Part shown: one piece after another, positions 18,170-27,600 of the stretch
How the letters are laid out: every line of letters begins with the position of its first letter
Position numbering within the stretch: position 1 is the first letter of the stretch
Origin: Saprospiraceae bacterium
GTDB taxonomy: Bacteria > Bacteroidota > Bacteroidia > Chitinophagales > Saprospiraceae
DNA: 61,978 nt
Assembly (NCBI GenBank): GCA_021739645.1
Contig: JAIPBL010000031.1
Span: 1 to 61,978 of the forward strand
Direction: 5' to 3'
Notes under the pieces: generated by a model
Database searches by the model: none
What the model saw: only the letters and a program-made list of their open reading frames with translations
Told to the model about the DNA's origin: nothing
Translations under genes and position numbers: made by a program

Positions 18170-19648
18170 TTACTGGCGGAGGGACTTTTTTAGTTCCTCC
18201 GCCTTTAGCGCCAACCACACACGCAGGAAGACCTTGTTGTTTTCCAAAAGTTCTTTCAAATATTGGTCAACCATCGCTTTTGTTTTTTCGGGACGGCATT
18301 GCAGTCTGCACAAGCTCCTGAACCAGGAGAGAAAGCTTCGATACTCCTCCTTCTTCGACTTGGCGAGATTGCGGTTGCTTCGCAAATAGCTTTCAAAGTT
18401 CTTTACTTGCTTTTCAACGGCTTCAAGGTCGCCAGTTCCTCTAAGCAGCTCGAAGTATATCCTAATGGAAAGCGACCTAATCCGGAGGTTGTAAACCTCT
18501 TGGCTCCTTGGTGGGGCTAAATCGAGGAATTTAAGGGATGTTTGGTAGTCCTTGATATCGCCACTTTTCATACCCTGTTGGAAATGGATGGAGCCCAAGC
18601 AGAGGCATTCGACGATATCCATTTCTGAATCAGGAAGGTTTCGCTTGTATTGCCGGGTAAATTCCTGTGCCCAAGAAAATTCCCCAACCTTTGCTGCTGT
18701 GATAACGATATTGATAAAACGGTTTGGGTCAATGATGCCATTGGCACCCAGGAACAAACCATCTTCAACGGATTTCCTGTATAGCTCGTGCATCAACTGC
18801 GCCTGTTCTGCGCTTCCGGCCTTCAAGATGGTATTGGCCTTTGTAATAAGCAATTTGAGAAGCATTTTTTTCTCGTGCGCCTCCATTTTTGGCAGGCTTT
18901 CCAGCACCAAATTTTTTACTTGAAGAAAATGAGCCGCTGTGGTTTCATTTCTCAAGGCGTGGTGAAGCGCAAGAAAAGCCTGGAGGGGCAATACGTTATT
19001 GGACCGTTTTTTTGCGATATCAAGGGCCGTGTCAAGGAAGAGCAGTTGCTCTTCAATGTTGATAAATCGACCTCTTACCAGGCTTTCGGCGCTCGTCTCC
19101 AGATAATCCAGTGCAAAATAATTCTCAAGGTGCTCAACATGGCGGTCTAGGAAATCATTGCTTTGGTCTGCCCGCTCAGTTTCTGGATGGTAATAGAGGG
19201 ATTGGTATAAAAAGGACAATTCCCGAAAATGGATTTTTCCTTTGCTTTCTCCATTTTCCAATTTTCGCAAGCGTTTGGAAACGGTTTCTTTGTAAAGCTG
19301 GTAGTCGTTTCGGCCAGCTAGCGCATCAGTAAGCAATTCACTGCGCAGGTGCGAGGCAGCCCTTAATTGCTTTATTGCTAGAAAATCTTCCAACAGCCGG
19401 CACATCTCTGACTTGAGCCGGCGCAACTGCAAGTCGTCAAAGGCTGCTTCCCCAAAGGCGCTGGCAAATAATGACTGGTCAGTCAATTCGGCTTCCGCCA
19501 TAGCTGGATGAGCTGTCCTGAGGGCCTCAAAGCAAGCACCGTACACTGGCTTTGTGCAGTGCAAGGGGCATTGCAAAAACGCAGCGACTTCGTCAAGCTC
19601 CGCTTTTTTGAGTAGCCTCATCATGCTAAAAAGTGTATTGCGGGACAT
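18170..19648 (-). CDS. Uncharacterised alpha-helical repeat protein (paralogue of 39216-40625)
   Basis: A 492-residue soluble protein of almost continuous amphipathic helices, with no signal peptide or membrane segment. The N-terminus (MSRNTLFSMMRLLKKAELDEVAAFLQCPL) matches the pattern of its paralogue in this window (LIALLRTLSRTEQRELRKVATSPFF). Both share a helical array and a length near 490, a family I have seen widely in Saprospiria and related Bacteroidota without known function. TPR-like packing is likely but repeats are not regular enough to name. A single-armed GGGAATT heptamer repeat lies immediately before the start codon. Confidence 0.75.
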   Translation of the reverse strand: MSRNTLFSMMRLLKKAELDEVAAFLQCPLHCTKPVYGACFEALRTAHPAMAEAELTDQSLFASAFGEAAFDDLQLRRLKSEMCRLLEDFLAIKQLRAASHLRSELLTDALAGRNDYQLYKETVSKRLRKLENGESKGKIHFRELSFLYQSLYYHPETERADQSNDFLDRHVEHLENYFALDYLETSAESLVRGRFINIEEQLLFLDTALDIAKKRSNNVLPLQAFLALHHALRNETTAAHFLQVKNLVLESLPKMEAHEKKMLLKLLITKANTILKAGSAEQAQLMHELYRKSVEDGLFLGANGIIDPNRFINIVITAAKVGEFSWAQEFTRQYKRNLPDSEMDIVECLCLGSIHFQQGMKSGDIKDYQTSLKFLDLAPPRSQEVYNLRIRSLSIRIYFELLRGTGDLEAVEKQVKNFESYLRSNRNLAKSKKEEYRSFLSWFRSLCRLQCRPEKTKAMVDQYLKELLENNKVFLRVWLALKAEELKKSLRQ

Positions 19649-19649
19649 A

Positions 19650-19676
19650 AGTAGGAATTGGGAATTGGAAATTAGG
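19650..19676. repeat. Single-armed GGGAATT-type heptamer repeat
   Basis: TAGGAATTGGGAATTGGAAA lies two bases upstream of the start codon of the leftward gene. It uses the same seven-base unit as the perfect hairpin at 11375-11415 but here has no complementary arm. Confidence 0.7.
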
Positions 19677-19870
19677 TATTGTGTTGAAAACCAATTGTTT
19701 GCACAATTTATTCTCTAAACCAAATTTACGGAAGTACTTATTTTTTTTGATGCTAAGAAAACAAGAATTACCGACAAAGCCCCAATTGATGGATTTTTAT
19801 TTATGGTTGATTATCAATGAATTACGATGATTAAATCTACCGCCAACCTGGCTATTTAGCTGAATAAACT

Positions 19871-20311
19871 ATGTACAACCGACAATTTTCTTGGTTGTCG
19901 GCCTATTATCGAGCTATTACTTTCGCTTGTGCAATGGTAGTAAACGACCATGCAACCACAGCTACCAAATATGCAATGAACCTGCCTTCTGACAATACCG
20001 GAAAAACAGTTGTCTTCCCGGTAAGAAGAGGATACCGGATAGTCCGGTACGCAGACATTGTACGGTGTCAGGCAGCGGGCAATTATACAACGATTTTTCT
20101 GGCCAATGGCCAAGAGTTTTCGATTTGCAAGCGGCTGAAGGACACAGCGGCGATGCTGCCAAGTGAAGTGTTTTTTCGGGCGCACCAGTCGCATTTGGTG
20201 AACCTGTGGTGGGTGGAGCTGTGGGTGCGGGAGGGACTCGTGCTTTCCAACGGCGCCAAGGTTCCCGTGGCAAAAAGTAGAAGAGACGGGCTGAAAAGCC
20301 GGCTTATTTGA
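19871..20311 (+). CDS. LytTR-type DNA-binding regulator
   Basis: Up to 146 residues; the last ~100 form a LytTR DNA-binding domain (RGYRIVRYADIVRCQAAGNYTTIFLANGQ, then EVFFRAHQSHLVNLWWVEL and VPVAKSRRDGLKSRL). There is no receiver domain, so it is not a normal two-component response regulator. The start is uncertain: ATGs at 19871, 19934 and 19976 are all in frame. The last leaves little more than the DNA-binding domain. It is 42 bases upstream of a three-gene envelope cassette and may control it; that link is only positional. Confidence 0.82.
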   Translation: MYNRQFSWLSAYYRAITFACAMVVNDHATTATKYAMNLPSDNTGKTVVFPVRRGYRIVRYADIVRCQAAGNYTTIFLANGQEFSICKRLKDTAAMLPSEVFFRAHQSHLVNLWWVELWVREGLVLSNGAKVPVAKSRRDGLKSRLI

Positions 20312-20353
20312 TACTGATAAACCAGATTTTAGAAACCTAAAAATTATTTGATT

Positions 20354-20809
20354 ATGAAAAACGGATTTTTGAGATTTGCTTTTGTTGCTTCGTTAGCAAT
20401 GGTTCTTGTGTTGCCAGGATGTAAGAAGGAGGACACGTTTACTTTGGCCAAGTGCTTGAGCTCTACTGATTGGAACGCTACTTCTTTCAGAATTGATGGG
20501 CATGAATATATTGGTATAAATAATTATTATAGCTCACTCCAATTGGAGTTTGGGCAATACAATAAGGCTGACCAAAGGGGATCAATCACTATGACCAGAA
20601 TTCTTAGTTCGGGTAGCGTAGAGCCACCATATACTGGCACTTATGAAATTATTGAATCCACGCAAGAGATAGATATAACTTTCAATGGGTTTGCAACTAC
20701 AACTTTCATGACGGACTGTACAGAACAGGGACGGCTAAATCTGGAAGGAAACATTATCGCTGCGAATGGAATAAACTACTATTGGGAAATTAATACAAGG
20801 AAGAAATGA
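20354..20809 (+). CDS. Small lipoprotein, lipocalin-like
   Basis: A 151-residue protein with a lipobox (VLVLPGCKKED, Cys ~23). The remaining ~125 residues have the alternating pattern of a small beta-barrel (LQLEFGQYN, GSITMTRIL, GTYEIIESTQEIDITF). This resembles the lipocalin-like lipoproteins common in Bacteroidota, though no signature is strict enough to be certain. ATG at 20354 was chosen over a TTG two codons upstream. The stop overlaps the next start by four bases (ATGA), so the two genes are translationally coupled. Confidence 0.75.
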   Translation: MKNGFLRFAFVASLAMVLVLPGCKKEDTFTLAKCLSSTDWNATSFRIDGHEYIGINNYYSSLQLEFGQYNKADQRGSITMTRILSSGSVEPPYTGTYEIIESTQEIDITFNGFATTTFMTDCTEQGRLNLEGNIIAANGINYYWEINTRKK

Positions 20810-21279
20810 AACGCATATTGCTAACAATTATCTGTGTAGTTATCTGTAACCTACTCTTCAGCCAAACCACCGAAGAAGAATACCAATACGTCACCTACGG
20901 CTACCGGGAGCAACTACAAAAGGGTCTCGACGACAAAGACGGCTATTCTTGGAAGCCAATTTTCCAACACAAATTCTTGTACGAAAAGGACAAGTTCTTT
21001 GGCAAAGAGACGCATACCGGCTTGTTTGACTTTGAAGGCCTATACAGGAAGGGAGCTTCTACGCCCTGTGCCACGGTAGCTATTTACCGGGAAAAGGACA
21101 ATATGAGCAAGAAGGATGGGGTGTTTATCTGTCTTCCTCACCATGAGTCCACGCAAGGCATTTTCGCCAAGGCCGAGGACTACTTCAAGAAGGAGGTGTG
21201 TTTCTCAAAGCAAATCATGCACTTCTATATCATTGGCCTTGGCAAATTGGCCATGGCCTACTCAGCCTGTAAAAAATGA
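20806..21279 (+). CDS. Secreted protein of unknown function
   Basis: A 157-residue protein with a signal peptide (MKRILLTIICVVICNLLFSQ) and no recognised domain. The mature part is rich in charged and aromatic residues (EEEYQYVTYGYREQLQKG) and contains three cysteines. It overlaps the genes on both sides by four bases, so it belongs to the same operon as the lipoprotein before it and the barrel protein after it. A periplasmic location is inferred from the signal peptide. Confidence 0.7.
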   Translation: MKRILLTIICVVICNLLFSQTTEEEYQYVTYGYREQLQKGLDDKDGYSWKPIFQHKFLYEKDKFFGKETHTGLFDFEGLYRKGASTPCATVAIYREKDNMSKKDGVFICLPHHESTQGIFAKAEDYFKKEVCFSKQIMHFYIIGLGKLAMAYSACKK

Positions 21280-21824
21280 AAAACTCCAAACAATTTGGGA
21301 AGATGAACAGGGCTTGTATTTTAACGATGCTGGCAATTGTATGGGCGTTCTGCGTGAACGGACAGAGTGTGAATGTGCTCAAACTAAACCCTGGGGGGCT
21401 ATTGCTGGGCACAGGCAGTTTATCCTTTGAGCGTTTTGTGAATCAAAAATTATCAGTTCAGGCAGATGCGATTCTCCATTCTCGAAAACTGGATGGACTG
21501 GGATTTTCTGGGGCAGGGTTTGGTATTGCTGGCAGGTATTATATCACCGAACGGGAACGCCCTGGCGGGTTATTTGGCTCATTGGGGGTCGCCTATAATT
21601 TTGTTTCCTTTAATGATGTTCAGGATGAATTGTTCAATTATTCTTATCCATCATACGCTCTACAAATCGGGCACCAATGGAAGTTTTCACGGTTTTCGTT
21701 AGAATTGGGGGTGGGAGGGCAGTATGGCTATATCCGCAGCTTGCCCGATTCGCCGGATACGGATAGGTTTTATGGAGATGGTTTTTTCCCATTATTGAAT
21801 TTGGGAGTGGGTGTGATTTTCTGA
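21276..21824 (+). CDS. Outer membrane beta-barrel protein
   Basis: A 182-residue protein starting with a signal region (ILTMLAIVWAFCVNGQ). It continues with amphipathic strands alternating Gly and aromatic residues (NPGGLLLGTGSLSFERF, GFGIAGRYYI, LFGSLGVAYNFV, YALQIGHQWKF, LSLELGVGGQYGY), ending in the typical aromatic strand LNLGVGVIF. This resembles small 8-stranded barrels such as the DUF3575 group. It is the last gene of the overlapping three-gene cassette behind the LytTR regulator. MKNSKQF start at 21276 overlaps the previous stop; a second ATG lies 27 bases on. Confidence 0.75.
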   Translation: MKNSKQFGKMNRACILTMLAIVWAFCVNGQSVNVLKLNPGGLLLGTGSLSFERFVNQKLSVQADAILHSRKLDGLGFSGAGFGIAGRYYITERERPGGLFGSLGVAYNFVSFNDVQDELFNYSYPSYALQIGHQWKFSRFSLELGVGGQYGYIRSLPDSPDTDRFYGDGFFPLLNLGVGVIF

Positions 21825-21975
21825 CAAAGTTCAAATAGAAGTTACGAATACATTACTTCCTCGCACAACTGAAACACTCGATACACTTGGCGGCCAAGGT
21901 GGCGGGGTCGTGAGGGAATAAACACCTAAGCCCATATTTATACTTTGGAGCACCAGGTTTTGTCCATTTGAAATT

Positions 21976-22036
21976 GCCGTTAGCTTTTAGCTATTGGCCA
22001 TTGGCAAAAGCATATAGCCAAAAGCGAATGGCCAGA
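21976..22036. repeat. Heptamer-phased inverted repeat, GCCATTG type
   Basis: Seven-base units (GCCGTTA, GCTTTTA, GCTATTG, GCCATTG, GCAAAAG, then CCAAAAG, CGAATGG, CCAGAAG) can be read without a break from 21976. The two halves are imperfect reverse complements. It lies 54 bases before the next gene. Confidence 0.7.
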
Positions 22037-22089
22037 AGTATATATGCCTTTCAATTGATTCAACATTTTCGGATAAAATACATTCTGTT

Positions 22090-22593
22090 ATGCGGTTGAA
22101 AAAATTACTTATTCTCCTGCCCATAGTGGCTTCCTCCTTCTCCATTACCGCTCAAATCACTTTCGAACGACAGGTCATCGCCTGTGCAGGCTCCGTGGTT
22201 TCCACGGGAGGGCTGACGTTTTGCTATACCGTTGGTGAAACAGAAACATGGACGGGAACCCAGGGAGAATTTACATTTACCCAAGGTTTCCAGCAACCGC
22301 ACCAAGCAATTACGGCTGCTAAAGAAGCGCATTTTGATGTGGGTTACAAGATTTACCCCAACCCGGCAGTAAGCCAAGTACAGCTTGAACTAACTACACA
22401 AACACCAACCGAACTCATCATCAGCCTCTATGCGATGGATGGAATGCTTTTAGCAGAAATGTCTGCTACGGTAGTCGGCCAAGAAAGCCAGTATTTGGAT
22501 GTAAGCCAGTTGCCTTCCGGCAGTTATATCCTTTCCTTTTATGACATGAAGAAGGACGCTTTCGCAACGGAACGCTTGCAGGTAGCCCGTTGA
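22090..22593 (+). CDS. Small T9SS-secreted protein
   Basis: A 167-residue protein with a signal peptide (MRLKKLLILLPIVASSFSITA-Q). A short mature part of about 65 residues (ERQVIACAGSVVSTGGLTFCYTVGETET..FTFTQGFQQP) is of a type often found at the start of T9SS-sorted proteins. The T9SS sorting domain begins KIYPNPAVSQVQLEL and ends TERLQVAR. The stop codon nearly touches the next frame, and the same direction suggests co-transcription with the fibre protein at 22644. A possible promoter box (TATACTTTGG) is near 21947. Function is unknown. Confidence 0.8.
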   Translation: MRLKKLLILLPIVASSFSITAQITFERQVIACAGSVVSTGGLTFCYTVGETETWTGTQGEFTFTQGFQQPHQAITAAKEAHFDVGYKIYPNPAVSQVQLELTTQTPTELIISLYAMDGMLLAEMSATVVGQESQYLDVSQLPSGSYILSFYDMKKDAFATERLQVAR

Positions 22594-22643
22594 AGCTTCT
22601 CATTTTTTCAAAAAATATTATTCCACTATTAAAAATTCGAGCC

Positions 22644-24617
22644 ATGAAAATCTCCGGTTCTTGCTTCTTTATTTTCCTGTTTTGCCTTCAGATATTGAGT
22701 GCCCAGGCACCATTCAAGTTCAACTATCAGGCAGCCGTGCGTGACGGTGTTGGTATAGCTGCCAACAAAACGATGAACGTCCGGGTGAATATCCTTGACG
22801 CCAACCCAACTGGCGCAGTTTTGTACCAAGAGATACATGGCGGTAAATCCACCAATGAATTCGGACTGTTAAACCTAGAAATCGGTGGAGGATTACCCGT
22901 CACTGGAAGTATGTCAGGTATCGCTTGGGCGGCAGGAGCCAGGTACCTGAAAATCGAGGTGGATGCCGACAACACTGGCAATTTTCAAAACATTGGGTTG
23001 CCCGTGCAATTGGTGAGTGTACCGTATGCGCTGTATGCTGAAACAAGCGGGAATGGCGGCGGGGAAAACTATGCTGCTGGCAATGGCATCAGCATATCCA
23101 ACAACGTCATCAGCAATACGGGTGACAGCGACAACAACCCCGCCAACGAGCTGCAATCACTCGCCGTCAATGGCAACCAAATGAGCATCAGCAACGGCAA
23201 TACGGTAACATTGCCAAGCGGCACAGCCTACTTGCCCGGCAATGGTATCAACATATCTGGCAATACCATTAGCGCCATTGACCCGAGTCCAACGAACGAA
23301 TTGCAGAGCCTTGCCTTTGAAGGAACCCAATTGTCAATCAGTAATGGCAATTCGGTGACGATACCAGGAGGGACTACTTACAATGCTGGCACGGGCATCC
23401 AGATTACAGGCAACACTATCATCAACACGGGCGACAATGATAGCAACCCCACCAACGAAATACAATCATTGAGCATCAGCGGTAGCCAGTTGGCGCTGTC
23501 AAATGGGGGCGGCTCGGTCACTTTGCCCGCAGGTACAACTTACACGGCTGGCCAAGGCATCGCTATCAACAGTAACGCTATCACTAACACCGGCGACAAT
23601 GACAACAACCCCACCAACGAAATACAGTCATTGAGCATAAGCGGCAACCAGTTGGCGTTGTCCAACGGCGGCGGCTCGGTCACTTTACCCACTGGCACCA
23701 CTTATACAGCGGGTTCGGGCATCGCCATCAACGGGAATACCATTAGCGCAAACGATGCAAGTGCTTCGAATGAAATACAGTCATTAAGCATGAGTGGGAA
23801 TACACTGAACTTGTCAAACGGGGGAGGTTCAGTCACGTTGCCATCTGGCACCACCTATACCGCAGGGAATGGAATCAATATTTCGGGAAGCACCATCAGC
23901 AGTTCCACTTGGCAAAAATCGGGTACGGATGTATATTATGCCGCTGGAAAAGTAGGCATTGGAACACCTGACCCAACGAGTGCCCTGACTGTTGATTACA
24001 CCATAAAAGGAATAGATGGCTTTGAGGAACTTTATAGATTCGGCAAAACCGCATCTGGCGGTGGTATTCTTGAAACATTAGGCTCCGGGAGCAGAAACTT
24101 TGCAGCTACTAATTTGGCAGGCAACGAAGACCTTGGCTACGCAGCAGTCGGGGATGTTTTGGGGGATAACAAAGCTGGCATGTATGTAAATGCTTCTGGC
24201 ATTGGGGTTCTCTTCGCCAATGGCCCAAACGGTGGAATAAAAAATTTCCGGATGCCCCATCCGGCGCAGCCCGGCAAGCTCATCTGCTATGCCAGCCTTG
24301 AAGGCCCGGAAGCAGCCGCCTACTGCCGTGGCACAGGCACCCTTATCAATGGACAAGGCACTGTTTTTTTTACCGAAGACTTCACCATCGTAGCCAACGA
24401 AACAACCATGACCGTCATGCTCACCCCGCTCTCTGGTGATAGCAAAGGACTTGCTGTAATAGAAAAAACGGCAGTAGGCTTCAAGGTGAAGGAACTACTC
24501 AGCGGAACTGGCAGCTATCAATTCGACTGGGAGGTGAAAGCCGTCAGAAGCGGGCATGAGAATTATCAAGTCATTCAAGATAAACGAGATAGTATGCCAG
24601 CAGAAGAAAAGAAATAA
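22644..24617 (+). CDS. Secreted repetitive fibre/adhesin-like protein
   Basis: A 657-residue protein. ATG at 22644 gives a clean signal peptide (MKISGSCFFIFLFCLQILSA-Q); the frame upstream does not. Residues ~25-135 form a globular head (FNYQAAVRDGVGIAANKTMNVRVNI) common at the start of Bacteroidota tail-fibre-like proteins. Five degenerate repeats of about 52 residues follow (motifs NEIQSLSISG, LALSNGGGSVTLP, GTTYTAGxGIxI). The C-terminal ~130 residues (FRMPHPAQPGKLICYASLEGPEAAAYCRGTG) make a separate domain seen in similar fibres. No T9SS sorting domain is present, so export beyond the periplasm is unexplained. Trimeric beta-helix structure is inference. Confidence 0.75.
   Translation: MKISGSCFFIFLFCLQILSAQAPFKFNYQAAVRDGVGIAANKTMNVRVNILDANPTGAVLYQEIHGGKSTNEFGLLNLEIGGGLPVTGSMSGIAWAAGARYLKIEVDADNTGNFQNIGLPVQLVSVPYALYAETSGNGGGENYAAGNGISISNNVISNTGDSDNNPANELQSLAVNGNQMSISNGNTVTLPSGTAYLPGNGINISGNTISAIDPSPTNELQSLAFEGTQLSISNGNSVTIPGGTTYNAGTGIQITGNTIINTGDNDSNPTNEIQSLSISGSQLALSNGGGSVTLPAGTTYTAGQGIAINSNAITNTGDNDNNPTNEIQSLSISGNQLALSNGGGSVTLPTGTTYTAGSGIAINGNTISANDASASNEIQSLSMSGNTLNLSNGGGSVTLPSGTTYTAGNGINISGSTISSSTWQKSGTDVYYAAGKVGIGTPDPTSALTVDYTIKGIDGFEELYRFGKTASGGGILETLGSGSRNFAATNLAGNEDLGYAAVGDVLGDNKAGMYVNASGIGVLFANGPNGGIKNFRMPHPAQPGKLICYASLEGPEAAAYCRGTGTLINGQGTVFFTEDFTIVANETTMTVMLTPLSGDSKGLAVIEKTAVGFKVKELLSGTGSYQFDWEVKAVRSGHENYQVIQDKRDSMPAEEKK
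23110..23890 (+). repeat. Five tandem ~157-base coding repeats
   Basis: The repeats inside the fibre gene have a period close to 157 bases; for example the AACGAAATACA word recurs at about 23454 and 23613. The middle two units are nearly identical and the outer ones more diverged, as expected if the array grew from the centre by unequal recombination. Confidence 0.8.
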
Positions 24618-24696
24618 GGATAATATCGCATTGACATCTTTTAACTGGCGCAGCCATTTTAGCTCGGAATTGCGGTAGTTTCTAAACCACGACCTA

Positions 24697-27600
24697 ATGA
24701 AAAAGTCTATCATTTTTTCAATATTGCTGATTTGCCCATTTTTCATAAAAGCACAGCAGTTTACCACCCATACACCTGATGGTGTGGTAGAACTGGCGCT
24801 TTCAACAGAAAAAATGGTGGCCCGTTTCAAAAAAGATGTCCCGCCTTCGGATATAAAAGAAATATTATCAGGCTACCGGGAACTGGTTTTAACCGAACCG
24901 TTCAGCCCAGTGGATACGGGCGGTACTTACGTCATCAACTTCCAGCCGAATACTACCAGTTTTGACGTGAACAGGGTGGTGGCTTTTTTGAAAAAAAATC
25001 CATCTGTGGTTTTTGCCAACCCCGTGCTGGTAAGCCCTGGCGGCATTTCACAGGCGTTCCTCGATGAAATTGCAGTCGGCGTACATGGTGGAACAGCTTT
25101 GCTTGAAATATATGCAGCAATATATGGTTTGAAAATAGCACGGGCGGACGAATTCATGGGTAGCATCTACTACCTAAAAACCACCGCCACCTCACAATTT
25201 GATGCCATTGAAACTGCCAACCGACTTAGCGAAACAGGGCATTTTGCATTTGCAGAGCCAGTCTGGATGCGCTTCCTTAAACCTTATACCAACGACCCTT
25301 TGTTTTATGCGCAATGGGCCATCAACAACACCGGCAACTGGCAAAACAGTACACCCGGTGCCGATATGAAAGTGGACGACGCCTGGAACATTACAACAGG
25401 CTCGTCCAGCATAAAAATCGCCATCATTGACGATGGTGTGCAACTGAACCACCCAGACCTTTCCCCAAATCTTTTGACAGGGTACGACGCTACCGGATAT
25501 GGAAGCGCAGGAGCGCCCACGGTTATTGATGCCCACGGGACGGCTTGTGCGGGTATTGCGGCAGCAAAAGGGAACAACAATATCGGCGTGGCGGGTGTGG
25601 CTTATAATTGTAAAATCATCCCGATAAGGATTTATTATACAGCAAATAATGGCAGCTTTGTTTTTTTTGACACTTGGATGGCGAATGGTATCAACTGGGC
25701 TTGGCAAACAGCAGGGGCAGACGTATTGAGTAATTCCTGGGGGCTTGGCATCGGCACTTCCTCATCTGTTATAAATACAGCCATTTCTGGAGCAGTCAAC
25801 AATGGCCGGAACAACAAAGGATGCCCCGTGCTTTTCGCAACAGGAAACGACAACGAAGGTACCGTGGCCTATCCCGCCTCCAATTCAAACGTGATAGCGG
25901 TCGGCGCAACCAGCCCTTGCGATCAACGAAAGAGTCCTTCTTCCTGTGATGGGGAAAACTGGTGGGGCAGCAACTACGGCTCAGCCCTTGATGTGACAGC
26001 TCCTGGCGTACTCATCACCACTACCGACCTGACAGGAACAAATGGCGACAACTCAAGCAACAGCGGGTTCCCAAATGACAATAATTACAATGGCTACTTC
26101 AACGGCACTTCCTCCGCTTGCCCCAATGCGGCAGGTGTCATGGCGCTCATCCTTTCCGTCAACCCAAACCTGACACAGGTTCAGGCACGTCAGATACTGG
26201 AATCAACCTGTGACAAAGTAGGTGGATACACTTATTCAACGGTAAGCGGGCATCCAAATGGTACATGGACAAACCAACTTGGATATGGAAGATTGAATGC
26301 ACTTGCAGCCGTGCAAGCTGCCGGGGCAGGAAGTGGCGGCTGTTCCACACCGACAGGGCTTACTACCACTAATTTAAAGCCACGGACCGCAACCCTGAAC
26401 TGGAGTACGGTGACGGGAGCTACATCCTACACGCTTGAGCTGAGGGAAGTGGGTGCCTCCACTTGGAATTCTTTTCCCAACATGACCAGCAACTCCCAAT
26501 TCTTCTATTATTTCATTCCTTGCAAGAACTACGAATTCAGGGTGCGGGCGCATTGCAGCAGTACGGCAGGGTCTTTTTCCACCGCCAAACAGTTTACAAC
26601 AACAGGATGCGGGAGCTATTGCACAGCTTATGGCTATGATTCGACCATAGAACCACTGCCCGATGAGTGGATTGAGAGAGTGACTATTGGTAGCATCAAT
26701 AACACTTCCGGCAACGATTGGGGGTACAATGATTTCACCAACCTTTCCACCAACCTGACCAAGGGCAACAGCTATACCATCACATTGACGCCAGGTTTTT
26801 CCAGCAGTGCTTACCCCGAATATTGGACAGTGTGGGTTGATTACAACAAGGACAACGATTTCAACGATACGGGCGAGAAGGTATATACCTCAAGCAACGG
26901 AAGTTCCAGCACCGTCACGGCCAGTTTTACAGTGCCAGCAAGCGCTGTCACAGGCGCTACAAGAATGCGGGTTGCCATGATGTATGACGCAGCGCCTTTA
27001 CCTTGCGGCGAATTTGAATTTGGCGAAGTGGAAGACTATTCCGTAAATATATCCGGCTGCGCCCCGCCCGCCGCCCCTACCCTCAGCCAAACCGGCACCA
27101 TCAACCTATGCAGCGGCAGCTCTCAAACGCTCACGGCAACGGCCTGCTCCGGCTGCACCATCAACTGGTCGAACGGGCAAACAGGCAGTTCCATTTCAGT
27201 GAGCACTAACGGCACCTACACGGCCACCGCCTCTAACAGTTGTGGTGCCAGTGCAGCTTCCACCGCCGCCACGGTCGTTGTGGCAAACGCCCCTTCGGTG
27301 CCATCCATTACGGCCAATGGTACGACTTCGCTCTGTCCCGGCCAAAGTGTCACGTTCAGCGCAAACAACATTTGCCAGGGCTGCACCATCAATTGGTCGA
27401 ACGGCCAGCAAGGTGCCAGCATCACGGTCAACGCCAACGCCCCTGGCACTTATACCGCAACGGCCTCGACTCCGAACTGCGGTACGAGTGCAGCTTCCAA
27501 TGCAATCACCGTGACCACTGCATCCCAGCCCTCCACACCGTTCATCATTGCCGAAGGGCAAACAGCGCTTTGTCAGGGTGGCTCCGTGACATTGAGCGCT

